Notes: generated by a model from the sequence alone, not told the origin. 50,077 nucleotides of DNA from Clostridia bacterium (GCA_017449935.1 JAFSYP010000038.1:1-50077); one strand, 5' to 3'. Positions 17,667 to 29,604 are shown, numbered from the stretch's first letter. Numbers and translations: made by a program.

Positions 17667-19250
17667 TTACTTTCCGCTGTCGCCGTAGTTTGACAGCACG
17701 CGCGCGGACGGGTCGTTCACGTCGCAGCCCTGCCACGACTTGTTCGGCATCCAGAAGTCCGCGATCATCTGCGACTGTCCGGGATAATACTTTTCAAAGA
17801 TCTCACGGTACAGCAAAGATTCTTTGGTGAACGGCTGCGCGTGCGTGTATCTCTGCCGCCGCGCCTCGAATTCCGCGTCCGTGTATTGCGTCTCGGCGTA
17901 CGCCTTCAGGTCGTCGACCATCGAGTGGCCGACCGCGTCGGAGAACGCCGCCTTTTCGCGCCAGAGGATGCTGTCGGGCAGCAGTCCGTCTTTCTCGAAC
18001 GCGTGGCGCAGCAGGTACTTGCCCTTGCCGTAGACGTTTACTTTCATTTCCGGATCGAGCGCCATGACGTACCGCACGAAATCGAGATCGCCGAACGGTA
18101 CGCGCGCTTCGAGCGAGTGGACGCTGATGCAGCGGTCGGCACGCAGCACGTCGTACATGTGCAGCTCGCGGATGCGTTTCTCCGCCTCCTGCTGGAACGC
18201 TTCTGCAGAGGGCGCGAAGTCGGTGTATTTGTAGCCAAACAGCTCGTCGGAGATCTCACCCGTCAGCAGCACGCGCACATCCGTCGTCTCATGGATCGCT
18301 TTGCAGATGAGGTACATGCCCATGCTCGCGCGGATCGTCGTGATGTCAAACGTGCCGAGCGCGCGGATGACCTCTTCCAGAGAATCCAGCACTTCCTGCG
18401 GCGTCATGAACACTTCCGTGTGGTCGCTGCCGATGAACTGCGCCACTTCGCGGGCGTACTTGAGGTCGATCGCGTCCTTCTCCATACCGATGGCGAAGGT
18501 GCGGATCGGTTTGTCGCTCTCTCTGGCGGCGATCGCGCAGACGAGCGACGAATCCAGGCCGCCGGACAGCAGGAATCCGACCGGCGCGTCGGCGACCAGA
18601 CGCTTGCGCACGCCGGCGATCAGCTTTTCGCGGATGTGTCCGCACGCCGTTTCCAGGTCGTCGCTGATGAGTGTCTGCGGCTTTTCGATCTCCGTATAGG
18701 CGATGAATTCGCCGTCTTTGTAATAATGTCCGGGCGGGAACGGCATGATCTTCTCCGTCAGCGGGACAAGGTTTTTCGGCTCGCTCGCGAACAGGATCGT
18801 GCCTTTTTCGTCATATCCGTAATACAGCGGACGGATGCCGATCGGATCGCGCGCCGCGATGAACTCGCCCGTCCTGCCGTCGAAGATCACGCAGGCAAAC
18901 TCCGCGTCGAGCATACGGAACATATCGGTCCCGTACTCAAAATACAGCGGCAGCAGAATCTCGCAGTCGCTGTCGCTTTGGAACGTGTAGCCCTTTTTCC
19001 GCAGCGTCTCGCGCTGATGCGAAAACCCGTACAGCTCGCCGTTGCAAACGGCATAGCAGCCGTCCAGAACGAACGGCTGCATACCTTCCGGGTGCAGACC
19101 CATGATCGAAAGCCTGTGAAATCCGAGCAGGCCCTTGCCCGTGTCGATGACGCGGCTGTCGTCGGGGCCTCTCGTTTTTGTCTCGGCAAAGCCTTCGAGA
19201 AACGCCGTCTCACTGAGCACTTCGCCGCAGTAACCGATGATCGAACACAT
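17667..19250 (-). CDS. asnB: asparagine synthase (glutamine-hydrolysing)
   Basis: 527 residues. Cys2 at the start (MCSIIGYCG) is the Ntn glutaminase nucleophile, followed by KTRGPDDS and CNGELYGF. The synthetase domain has the pyrophosphate loop SGGLDSS (229-235). It makes asparagine from aspartate, ATP and glutamine. AGAGGTG precedes ATG 19250. It lies between a 60-residue acidic protein (30 bp upstream) and guaA (9 bp downstream), in a run of glutamine-using enzymes behind two nitrogen-assimilation genes. Confidence 0.97.
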   Translation of the reverse strand: MCSIIGYCGEVLSETAFLEGFAETKTRGPDDSRVIDTGKGLLGFHRLSIMGLHPEGMQPFVLDGCYAVCNGELYGFSHQRETLRKKGYTFQSDSDCEILLPLYFEYGTDMFRMLDAEFACVIFDGRTGEFIAARDPIGIRPLYYGYDEKGTILFASEPKNLVPLTEKIMPFPPGHYYKDGEFIAYTEIEKPQTLISDDLETACGHIREKLIAGVRKRLVADAPVGFLLSGGLDSSLVCAIAARESDKPIRTFAIGMEKDAIDLKYAREVAQFIGSDHTEVFMTPQEVLDSLEEVIRALGTFDITTIRASMGMYLICKAIHETTDVRVLLTGEISDELFGYKYTDFAPSAEAFQQEAEKRIRELHMYDVLRADRCISVHSLEARVPFGDLDFVRYVMALDPEMKVNVYGKGKYLLRHAFEKDGLLPDSILWREKAAFSDAVGHSMVDDLKAYAETQYTDAEFEARRQRYTHAQPFTKESLLYREIFEKYYPGQSQMIADFWMPNKSWQGCDVNDPSARVLSNYGDSGK

Positions 19251-19280
19251 AAAATCACCTCTTCATGTAAGGCGTAGTCT

Positions 19281-19463
19281 TTATTCCCATACCGACGTGT
19301 TTTCTCCGAAGGACTCTTCCGGTTCTCCGGCTTCATCGAGGAGCGGTTCTTCGAGTGCTACCTCGTCCTCCGGCAGATGCAGCTCCGGTTCCTCGTCGGG
19401 TTCCATGCAGTAGAGCGGGCAGGCTACTTCCTGCTCCTGTTCGGGAGTGAGAATGCTTTGCAT
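19281..19463 (-). CDS. small acidic protein of unknown function
   Basis: 60 residues from ATG 19463, preceded by AAAGGAG at eight bases; the in-frame ATG 18 bases earlier contains this site and is unlikely to be used. The protein has 17 Glu and 3 Asp and no Lys or Arg. A CPLYC motif (Cys15, Cys19) stands near the N-terminus, with Glu/Pro-rich repeats after it. It is probably disordered. It lies 31 bp after glnN and 30 bp before asnB, in the same tight operon. I do not recognise the family. Its position and charge suggest a partner or inhibitor of glutamine synthetase III or asparagine synthase (inference only). Confidence 0.75.
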   Translation of the reverse strand: MQSILTPEQEQEVACPLYCMEPDEEPELHLPEDEVALEEPLLDEAGEPEESFGENTSVWE

Positions 19464-19494
19464 CGTTCTGTCTCCTTTCAATCGTTTCTGTTTT

Positions 19495-21591
<2,097 letters not shown>

Positions 21592-21652
21592 TTCTTTCAC
21601 TCCTTTTTATGGTTACTCCGCACAAACACACTGTACGGAAGAGATCGGACGC

Positions 21653-21696
21653 GGCAAAGGCGCCTCCCCCACTATTGCGGAAAAGACGCCTTTGCC
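21653..21696. repeat. long hairpin between gdhA and glnN
   Basis: A 20-bp stem, the outer 10 pairs perfect (GGCAAAGGCG / CGCCTTTGCC) and the inner ones including G-U pairs, closes a four-base loop. On the leftward transcript no U-run follows, so it is more likely a processing or stabilising structure than a terminator. On the rightward strand TTTT follows. A second 8-bp stem stands just before the glnN ribosome site. Confidence 0.6.
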
Positions 21697-21728
21697 TTTT
21701 AAGGATTGATGTAAGGAGAACTCTGATT

Positions 21729-23096
<1,368 letters not shown>

Positions 23097-23110
23097 TTAA
23101 CAACAAAAAA

Positions 23111-23139
23111 GAGTCTCCGAGCGCATTGCTCGAAGACTC
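23111..23139 (-). terminator. gdhA leader attenuator
   Basis: In the leftward RNA a 12-bp stem (GAGUCUUCGAGC / GCUCGGAGACUC) closes the five-base loop AAUGC and is followed by UUUUUU (23110-23105). It stands between the gdhA promoter and start codon, so it should end transcription unless prevented. Just upstream (23140-23151) a small CGU / ACG stem holds the six-base loop AAGGCA. Both loops have A at position 1 and G at position 4, the pattern described for ANTAR target RNAs. Confidence 0.72.
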
Positions 23140-23157
23140 CGTTGCCTTACGCGTCCC

Positions 23158-23185
23158 ATTATACGCGCCTTGCGGCAAATGTCAA
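23158..23185 (-). promoter_or_regulatory. gdhA operon promoter
   Basis: Leftward TTGACA (23180-23185), 16-nt spacer, TATAAT (23158-23163): both boxes match the consensus. No other strong promoter is evident in the ten-gene leftward series, whose gaps are mostly under 35 bp. Confidence 0.85.
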
Positions 23186-23269
23186 GCCTTTTTTTCATTT
23201 TTTTGCAAATTTAACAAGTTGTCGCGTTAAAGCGCACGCTTTTTGGGCAAAAATGTGCATGCAAAAAGC

Positions 23270-23298
23270 TTGACGAATTCTGTCGGGCAGCGTATAAT
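23270..23298 (+). promoter_or_regulatory. glutamate synthase operon promoter
   Basis: TTGACG (23270-23275), 17-nt spacer, TATAAT (23293-23298), divergent from the gdhA promoter. Transcription should start near 23304-23306. Confidence 0.85.
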
Positions 23299-23303
23299 AA
23301 GGA

Positions 23304-23370
23304 AAATGAGCAACGACGTTCATTTCGGTTCGGACCGGTTCCGTGCCGAAATGGGCGCTTTTCTTTTTTT
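23304..23370 (+). promoter_or_regulatory. candidate ANTAR-controlled attenuator leader
   Basis: An 8-bp hairpin (23304-23311 with 23318-23325) closes the hexaloop AACGAC. A terminator stem CAUUUCGG / CCGAAAUG (23321-23328, 23346-23353, with inner CGG/CCG pairs around ACCGGUU) is followed by a U-run to 23370. The two stems share 23321-23325, so they exclude each other. The first loop is a hexaloop with A1 and G4, as in ANTAR two-hairpin targets. The operon itself ends with an ANTAR regulator. This is an inference from fold and context. Confidence 0.62.
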
Positions 23371-23385
23371 GAAAGGGTGAGCTTT

Positions 23386-24483
23386 ATGACACCGAAAGAA
23401 GGTCAGGTGCGTATTCCTTCCGGCTGCGCGATCGCCGCGGTGATCTCCCGCGAGGGGAACCGCATGACCGGCGAGCGCATCATCGAAGCGATGAAGCCGA
23501 TGCACGACCGCTCCAACGGTCTGGGCGGCGGCTTCGCGGCGTACGGCATCTATCCGGAGTACCGGGATTTTTATGCGCTGCATTTCTTTTTTGACAGCCG
23601 CGACACGAGAAAAACGTGCGAAGCGTACCTGAAAGAGCGCTTTGAAATCTACAAGGCGGAGCGCATCCCGACGCGCAAACTCCCGCAAATCACGGACGAG
23701 CCGATGATCTGGCGGTACTTCGTCGCGCCCCTGCAGTCCGTTCTCCGCGACCTGCAGCTCGACGAAAAGGAGTTCGTCGTGCGCACCGTCATGCACATCA
23801 ACACCTCCATGAAAGGCGCGTATATCTTCTCGAGCGGCAAGAATATGGGCACCTTCAAGGCTGTCGGTTTCCCGGAGGACGTCGGCGTGTATTACCGGCT
23901 GGACGAGTACGAGGGTTACGCCTGGACAGCGCACGGCCGCTATCCGACGAACACGCCCGGCTGGTGGGGCGGCGCACATCCGTTCACGCTGCTCGATTAT
24001 TCCGTCGTGCACAACGGCGAGATCTCGTCCTACGACGCGAACCGCCGCTACATTGAAATGTTCGGTTACAAATGCACGCTGCAGACCGACACCGAAGTCA
24101 TCACCTATATATTGGATTATCTCATCCGCCGGCAGGAGCTGACACTTTCGGAAGCGGCCAGCGTGATCGCCGCGCCGTTCTGGAGCACGATCGAAGGGAA
24201 GACCGATCTCGAGGATAAGCGCAAGCATATCTACCTGCGCACGCTGTTCCCGAGTCTGCTGATCACGGGGCCGTTTTCCATCGTGCTGGGCTTCGACGGC
24301 GGCCTGATGGCGCTGAACGACCGGCTCAAACTCCGGTCGATGGTCGTCGGCGAAAAGGACGACAAGGTCTTTGTCGCCAGCGAGGAAGCCGCCATCCGCG
24401 TCATGGAGCCGGACGCCGGGAATCTCTACGCGCCGGCAGGCGGCGAGCCGGTCATCATTCGGGTAAAGGAGGGCGCATATTGA
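23386..24483 (+). CDS. glutamate synthase, glutaminase (amidotransferase) subunit
   Basis: 365 residues from ATG 23386, which has GAAAGGGTGA before it; an in-frame GTG lies nine bases earlier. A class II glutaminase: Cys14 in RIPSGCAIAAVISREG is the likely Ntn nucleophile after removal of the leader. GLGGGFAAYG, AHGRYPTNTPGWWGGAHPF and VHNGEISSYDANRRYIE are glutamate-synthase-type motifs. It releases ammonia from glutamine for the FMN subunit encoded next (ATG overlaps this stop). The separate-subunit arrangement is that of archaeal-type glutamate synthase. Confidence 0.93.
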   Translation: MTPKEGQVRIPSGCAIAAVISREGNRMTGERIIEAMKPMHDRSNGLGGGFAAYGIYPEYRDFYALHFFFDSRDTRKTCEAYLKERFEIYKAERIPTRKLPQITDEPMIWRYFVAPLQSVLRDLQLDEKEFVVRTVMHINTSMKGAYIFSSGKNMGTFKAVGFPEDVGVYYRLDEYEGYAWTAHGRYPTNTPGWWGGAHPFTLLDYSVVHNGEISSYDANRRYIEMFGYKCTLQTDTEVITYILDYLIRRQELTLSEAASVIAAPFWSTIEGKTDLEDKRKHIYLRTLFPSLLITGPFSIVLGFDGGLMALNDRLKLRSMVVGEKDDKVFVASEEAAIRVMEPDAGNLYAPAGGEPVIIRVKEGAY

Positions 24484-25988
24484 TGGGCGTGGAATATTTA
24501 ACGCCGGAGTATGAAGTGATCCGAAACGAAAACCGCTGTATTGCCTGCGGCGTCTGCGTGCGGCAATGCGCCAATGAAGTGCACGCCTTTCTCGAAGGCA
24601 CGGAAAAAATCATCAGCGACGACGCGAAGTGCGTCGACTGCCAGCGGTGTGTTTCGCTCTGTCCGACGCACGCGTTAAAGATCGTGAAGAACGACTGCCG
24701 CCTGCGCGAAAACGCGAACTGGGACAACGACACCATCCGCGAGGTCTACAAGCAGGCGAACAGCGGCGGCGTACTGCTGTCCTCGATGGGCAACCCAAAG
24801 CCGCTGCCTGTCTATTGGGACAAGATCCTCATCAACGCCTCGCAGGTGACGAACCCGCCGATCGACCCGCTGCGCGAACCGATGGAGACGCGCGTCTTTC
24901 TCGGCAAGCGGCCGCAGAAGGTCGAACGCGGTGCGGACGGGAAGCTGCGATGCGAATTGCTGCCGATGATCGAGCTGTCCATGCCGATCATGTTCTCCGC
25001 CATGAGCTACGGCTCCATCAGCTATAACGCGCACGCGTCGCTCGCACGGGCTGCGCAGGCGCTCGGCATCTGCTACAACACCGGCGAGGGCGGTCTGCAT
25101 GAGGACTTTTACGCCTACGGCGACAACACGATCGTGCAGGTCGCCAGCGGCCGTTTCGGCGTGCACGAGAATTATCTGGAAGCGGCGAGAGCGATCGAGA
25201 TCAAAATGGGACAGGGTGCGAAGCCCGGTATCGGCGGGCATCTGCCCGGCTCGAAGATCGTCGGCGACGTGTCGCGCACGCGAATGATCCCGGAGGGCAG
25301 CGACGCCATTACACCCGCGCCGCATCATGACATCTACCCCATCGAAGACCTGCGTCAGCTCGTCTTCTCATTAAAAGACGCGACCGACTACCGCAAGCCC
25401 GTCATCGTCAAGGTCGCCGCCGTACACAATATCGCCGCAATTGCCAGCGGTATCGCCCGCAGCGGCGCGGACGTGATCGCCATCGACGGTTTCCGCGGCG
25501 GCACGGGCGCGGCGCCCACGCGCATCCGCGACAACGTCGGCATCCCCATCGAGCTGGCGCTCGCGGCGGTCGACCAGCGCCTGCGCGACGAGGGCATCCG
25601 AAACGACGTTTCGCTCGTCGTCGGCGGTTCCGTCCGCAGCGCATCGGACGTTGTCAAGGCGATCGCGCTCGGCGCGGACGCATGTTATATCGCGACGGCG
25701 GCGCTGCTCGCGCTCGGCTGTCACCTCTGCCGCACCTGCCAGAGCGGCAAATGCAACTGGGGCATCGCCACGCAGCGTCCCGATCTTGTCAAGCGGCTGA
25801 ATCCCGACGTCGGCAGTGAGCGCCTCGTGCATCTCATGGACGCATGGCGGCACGAGATCAAGGAACTGATGGGCGGCATGGGCATCAACTCCGTCGAAGC
25901 GCTGCGCGGCAACCGGCTGATGCTGCGCGGCGTGGGACTGACGGAGAAGGAACTGCAGATCCTCGGGATCGCGCACGCGGGGGAATAA
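24483..25988 (+). CDS. gltB: glutamate synthase, FMN-binding central subunit with ferredoxin domain
   Basis: 501 residues. An N-terminal two-cluster ferredoxin domain (CIACGVCVRQCANEVHAF, CVDCQRCVSLCP; residues about 15-60) is fused to the FMN barrel of glutamate synthase: PIMFSAMSYGSISYNAH, NTGEGGLH, IKMGQGAKPGIGGHLPG, IAIDGFRGGTGAAP and the cluster region GCHLCRTCQSGKCNWGIATQ. It makes two glutamates from 2-oxoglutarate and glutamine-derived ammonia. The ATG overlaps the previous stop by one base (TGATG). Confidence 0.95.
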   Translation: MGVEYLTPEYEVIRNENRCIACGVCVRQCANEVHAFLEGTEKIISDDAKCVDCQRCVSLCPTHALKIVKNDCRLRENANWDNDTIREVYKQANSGGVLLSSMGNPKPLPVYWDKILINASQVTNPPIDPLREPMETRVFLGKRPQKVERGADGKLRCELLPMIELSMPIMFSAMSYGSISYNAHASLARAAQALGICYNTGEGGLHEDFYAYGDNTIVQVASGRFGVHENYLEAARAIEIKMGQGAKPGIGGHLPGSKIVGDVSRTRMIPEGSDAITPAPHHDIYPIEDLRQLVFSLKDATDYRKPVIVKVAAVHNIAAIASGIARSGADVIAIDGFRGGTGAAPTRIRDNVGIPIELALAAVDQRLRDEGIRNDVSLVVGGSVRSASDVVKAIALGADACYIATAALLALGCHLCRTCQSGKCNWGIATQRPDLVKRLNPDVGSERLVHLMDAWRHEIKELMGGMGINSVEALRGNRLMLRGVGLTEKELQILGIAHAGE

Positions 25989-25991
25989 GAT

Positions 25992-26432
25992 ATGAAACGA
26001 GTATACGTCAACGAAGCGTGGTGCCTCGGTTGCCATCTGTGCGAATACAACTGCGCGTTCGCCAACTCCGGATTGCAGGATATGGCGACGGCGCTCAAGG
26101 GCAAACCGATATACCCACGCATCCATATTGAGGGCAGCGACGCGATCACCTATGCCGTGTCCTGCCGTCACTGCACCGATCCGATCTGCGTCAAAAGCTG
26201 CATCGCGGGCGCGATCCGAAAGCGAGACGGCGTGGTGCGGATCGATCAGACGAAATGCGTCGGGTGTCTGACATGTGTGCTGGTCTGCCCGTACGGCGCG
26301 CTGTCGCCGAATGAAAACGGCGTAATGCAGAAGTGCGAACTGTGTCTGCAGAATTCCTGCGGAGAACCGGCTTGCGTCACGGGCTGTCCGAACCGCGCGA
26401 TCGTCTATGAGGAACGGGAGGAAGACGCATGA
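25992..26432 (+). CDS. 4Fe-4S ferredoxin subunit of the glutamate synthase
   Basis: 146 residues with about four 4Fe-4S motifs: CLGCHLCEYNC, CRHCTDPICVKSC, CVGCLTCVLVCP and CELCLQNSCGEPACVTGCP. The layout is that of DmsB/HycB-type electron-transfer subunits. It starts four bases after the FMN subunit and overlaps the flavoprotein gene by four. It probably passes electrons between that flavoprotein or ferredoxin and the FMN subunit. Confidence 0.92.
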   Translation: MKRVYVNEAWCLGCHLCEYNCAFANSGLQDMATALKGKPIYPRIHIEGSDAITYAVSCRHCTDPICVKSCIAGAIRKRDGVVRIDQTKCVGCLTCVLVCPYGALSPNENGVMQKCELCLQNSCGEPACVTGCPNRAIVYEEREEDA

Positions 26433-27661
26433 ACGAATATATCATCATCGGAAACGGCGTCGCCGCCGTCGGCTGCATCGAAGGAGTCCGTTCGCAGGAC
26501 GCCGAAGGCCGTATTACCGTTATATCCAAGGAAAGACATCCCGTATACTGCCGGCCGCTGATCTCCTACTACCTTGAGGGTAAGACCGATCTTTCCCGTA
26601 TGCCGTACCGCGACGAAGATTTTTATGAAAAAAGCGGTTGCCGTGTGCTGTACGGACTGGCGTCGGCACAGATCGATCCGGCAAAACAAACGGTCACGAC
26701 GGACGACGGCAAAACGCTGTCGTACACGTCTGTCTGCGTGGCGACCGGCTCTTCGCCGTTCGTGCCGCCGATCGCGGGACTGGACACGGTGCCGGACAAG
26801 TTTTCCTTTATGACACTCGACGACGCGCTCGCGCTCGAAGAAGCGACGCAGACGCCGAAACGCGTGCTGATCGTCGGCGCGGGACTGATCGGTCTCAAAT
26901 GCGCTGAGGGACTGCACGCTCGCGCCGCGTCGATCACGGTCTGCGATCTGGCGGATCACGTGCTGCCGAGCATCCTCGACGCCGACTGCGCTTCGATCCT
27001 GCAATCGCACCTCGAACAAAACGGTATTCGGTTCATGCTCTCGGATACGGTCGAACGCTTCGACGGATGCACCGCGCACATGCGTTCCGGCGGCACAGTC
27101 GATTTCGACGTGCTCGTGATGGCGGTCGGCGTGCGCGCCAACACCGCGCTCGCCAAAGGCTGCGGCTGCGAAACGAACCGCGGCGTTCTCGTCGGCGACA
27201 ACATGGAAACGACTGTTTCGGGCATTTACGCCGCAGGCGACTGCACCGAAGGCACGGACGCTTCCTGCGGACAGAAGCGCGTGCTCGCCATCCTGCCCAA
27301 CGCCTATATGCAGGGCTTTACGGCCGGCGTCAATATGGCGGGCGGCACGGCCCGCTTCGACAACGCGATCCCCATGAACGCCATCAGCTTCTTCGGGCTG
27401 CATGTGATGACCGCCGGCACATATGACGGCGAACTGTATGAAGAAAAGACGGACGGCGGATGCAAAAAGTTATATACGAAAGACGATTTGCTCAAGGGCT
27501 TTATCCTGATCGGCGACACGACGCGCGCGGGGCTGTATACGTCCCTGATCCGCGAACGGACGTCTTTGCAGACGATTAATTTTGAACTGATGAAAAAAGT
27601 TGCGACTTCTGCCGCTTATTCTTCGGAAAAGCGAAAAAGATCATTCGGAGGTGTGGTATAA
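26429..27661 (+). CDS. FAD-dependent NAD(P)H oxidoreductase of the glutamate synthase operon
   Basis: 410 residues, class I pyridine nucleotide-disulfide oxidoreductase fold. FAD loop IIGNGVAAVGCIEGV, NAD loop RVLIVGAGLIGLKCAEGL, and GIYAAGDCTEGTD as the second FAD contact. It resembles rubredoxin and NADH-dependent ferredoxin reductases and lacks a redox CxxC pair. It likely feeds electrons from NAD(P)H through the adjacent ferredoxin subunit, replacing the usual GltD small subunit (inference from the operon). It overlaps the genes on both sides (ATGA and TAATG). Confidence 0.92.
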   Translation: MNEYIIIGNGVAAVGCIEGVRSQDAEGRITVISKERHPVYCRPLISYYLEGKTDLSRMPYRDEDFYEKSGCRVLYGLASAQIDPAKQTVTTDDGKTLSYTSVCVATGSSPFVPPIAGLDTVPDKFSFMTLDDALALEEATQTPKRVLIVGAGLIGLKCAEGLHARAASITVCDLADHVLPSILDADCASILQSHLEQNGIRFMLSDTVERFDGCTAHMRSGGTVDFDVLVMAVGVRANTALAKGCGCETNRGVLVGDNMETTVSGIYAAGDCTEGTDASCGQKRVLAILPNAYMQGFTAGVNMAGGTARFDNAIPMNAISFFGLHVMTAGTYDGELYEEKTDGGCKKLYTKDDLLKGFILIGDTTRAGLYTSLIRERTSLQTINFELMKKVATSAAYSSEKRKRSFGGVV

Positions 27662-28374
27662 TGCCGGATGTAAAGGGTATGGATCATCGCGCGGTCAACG
27701 CGTTTCTGCGCGGGACGGACGGCGACTGCACGCTGACGGGCTGCTGCGGGCAGCGTTTCATCGCCGCGGGCATGTCGGGCAAGCACATCCGCATCGAGGG
27801 CGTACCCGGCAACGCGCTGGGCGCGTATCTCAACGGCGGCACGATCACCGTCATGGGCAACGCGCAGGACGCCGTGGGCGACACGATGAACGCCGGACGG
27901 ATTGTCGTACACGGAAGCATCGGCGACGCGGCGGGCTACGCCATGCGCGGCGGCGAGATCTTCGTACGCGGCGACGCCGGCTACCGGGCAGGCATTCATA
28001 TGAAGGCGTATCGGGAAAAGTCCCCGCTTTTGGTGATCGGCGGTACGGCGGGCAGCTTTCTCGGCGAGTACCAGGCGGGCGGCACGATCATCGTGCTGGG
28101 GCTGGATTCGGACAAAAAGATCGTCAGCTTTTTCCCCTGCACGGGGATGCACGGCGGCAAAATGTTTTTGCGTTCCGACTGCCGCGATATCGCCTTCCCG
28201 TCCCAGGTCACGGCGCGCGCCGCGGACGATACGGACCGCGCGGATCTGCGGAAACACCTGCACGACTACTGCGCCGTGTTCGGGCTGGACCCGAAAGATG
28301 TTTTGGACACGCCGTTCACCGTCGTCACGCCGGACAGTTCCAACCCGTATCAGCAAATGTACGTTGCGAACTAA
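27661..28374 (+). CDS. glutamate synthase, GXGXG (alpha-3) subunit
   Basis: 237 residues forming a right-handed beta-helix with repeated Gly motifs (GVPGNALGAYLNGG, VMGNAQDAVGDTMNAG, VHGSIGDAAGYAMRGG, VRGDAGYRAGIHM). In large bacterial GltB this is the C-terminal domain; here it is a separate gene, as in archaeal-type enzymes. Its role is structural, holding the domains around the ammonia path. The ATG overlaps the flavoprotein stop. Confidence 0.94.
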   Translation: MPDVKGMDHRAVNAFLRGTDGDCTLTGCCGQRFIAAGMSGKHIRIEGVPGNALGAYLNGGTITVMGNAQDAVGDTMNAGRIVVHGSIGDAAGYAMRGGEIFVRGDAGYRAGIHMKAYREKSPLLVIGGTAGSFLGEYQAGGTIIVLGLDSDKKIVSFFPCTGMHGGKMFLRSDCRDIAFPSQVTARAADDTDRADLRKHLHDYCAVFGLDPKDVLDTPFTVVTPDSSNPYQQMYVAN

Positions 28375-28395
28375 CCAATATTCAGGAGGAATCGT

Positions 28396-29604
28396 ATGCT
28401 GTATTCCAAAGACGAGATCATGCAGTATGCCCGTGAGGAGGACGTGAAATTCATACGTCTTGCATTCTGCGATGTGTTCGGAAGACAAAAAAATATATCG
28501 ATCATGCCGGACGAGCTGCAGCGCGCATTCGACTACGGCATCGCGTTCGACGCTTCGGCGATCCGGGGCTTCGGCAGCGTGTCGCACAGCGATCTGCTGC
28601 TGCATCCCGAACCGGACACGCTCGCCGCGCTCCCGTGGCGGCCGGAGACCGGACGCGTCGTGCGGATGTACTCGAACGTCACCTATCCCGACGGCACGCC
28701 GTTCGAATGCGACACGCGCACGCTCCTCAAAAACGCCATGCGCGACGCATCTGACTCCGGCTACCGCTTTTACTTCGGCGCGGAGCAGGAGTTCTATCTG
28801 TTCCGTCTGGATGAAAGCGGCAAGCCGACAAAAGAGCCGAGCGACACGGCGGGATATATGGACATCGCGCCGGACGACCGCGGCGAAAACGTGCGGCGCG
28901 AGATCTGCCTAACGCTTGAGCAGATGGGCATCCGTCCCGAAAGCTCACATCATGAAGAAGGCCCCGGTCAGAACGAGATCGACTTCCGCTATGCCGACGC
29001 GCTTTCTGCCGCCGACAACACGATGACGTTCCAGACGGTCGTCAAGACTGTCGCGCACCGCAACGGTCTGTGCGCCGATTTCTCCGCAAAGCCTTTGGAA
29101 AACGCACCCGGAAATGGATTCCATATCAACACGTCCTTCCAGCCGTGCAGCGAAACGCTGGCGCAGCACATGATCGCAGGCATCCTCAAAAACATCGGCG
29201 ATATGACGCTGTTCCTGAACCCGACCGAGAACGCGTATGCGCGTCTGGGCAAGCAGAAAGCCCCGACGTATATTACCTGGTCGCACGAAAACCGTTCGCA
29301 GCTTGTGCGTATTCCCGCCGCGATCGGCGAATACGAGCGCATGGAGCTGCGTTCGCCTGACCCGACTTCCAATCCGTATCTCGCGTTTGCGCTGATGATC
29401 TGGGCGTCGCTGGAGGGCCTGCGGGAAGAGTACCCGCTGCAGCCTGCTGCCGATTTCAACCTCTTTACGGCGGACGCGCAGACGCTCTCGCAGTTCCGCA
29501 AGCTTCCGGGCAGTCTCGGCGAAGCGCGGCAGTGCGCGCAGATCAGTCCCTTTATCCGCAAATACATCCCGCAGGCGATCCTGGACAGCTACTGCGGAAA
29601 GTAA
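28396..29604 (+). CDS. glnA: type I glutamine synthetase, short form
   Basis: 402 residues, about 40 fewer than GSI-alpha enzymes. It has the N-terminal beta-grasp (FIRLAFCDVFGRQKNISI; SAIRGFGSVSHSDLLLHP), FGAEQEFYLF and HHEEGPGQNEIDFRY (metal Glu residues), and IPAAIGEYERMELRSPDPTSNPYLAFA (ATP and glutamate contacts). The glutamate-binding loop reads PGNGFHINTS, where many enzymes have G-S-G-M-H. No adenylylation-site Tyr segment is recognisable. It probably makes glutamine for the adjacent glutamate synthase, beside the unrelated type III enzyme across the divide. A regulatory or moonlighting role cannot be excluded. AGGAGG precedes ATG 28396. Confidence 0.92.
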   Translation: MLYSKDEIMQYAREEDVKFIRLAFCDVFGRQKNISIMPDELQRAFDYGIAFDASAIRGFGSVSHSDLLLHPEPDTLAALPWRPETGRVVRMYSNVTYPDGTPFECDTRTLLKNAMRDASDSGYRFYFGAEQEFYLFRLDESGKPTKEPSDTAGYMDIAPDDRGENVRREICLTLEQMGIRPESSHHEEGPGQNEIDFRYADALSAADNTMTFQTVVKTVAHRNGLCADFSAKPLENAPGNGFHINTSFQPCSETLAQHMIAGILKNIGDMTLFLNPTENAYARLGKQKAPTYITWSHENRSQLVRIPAAIGEYERMELRSPDPTSNPYLAFALMIWASLEGLREEYPLQPAADFNLFTADAQTLSQFRKLPGSLGEARQCAQISPFIRKYIPQAILDSYCGK

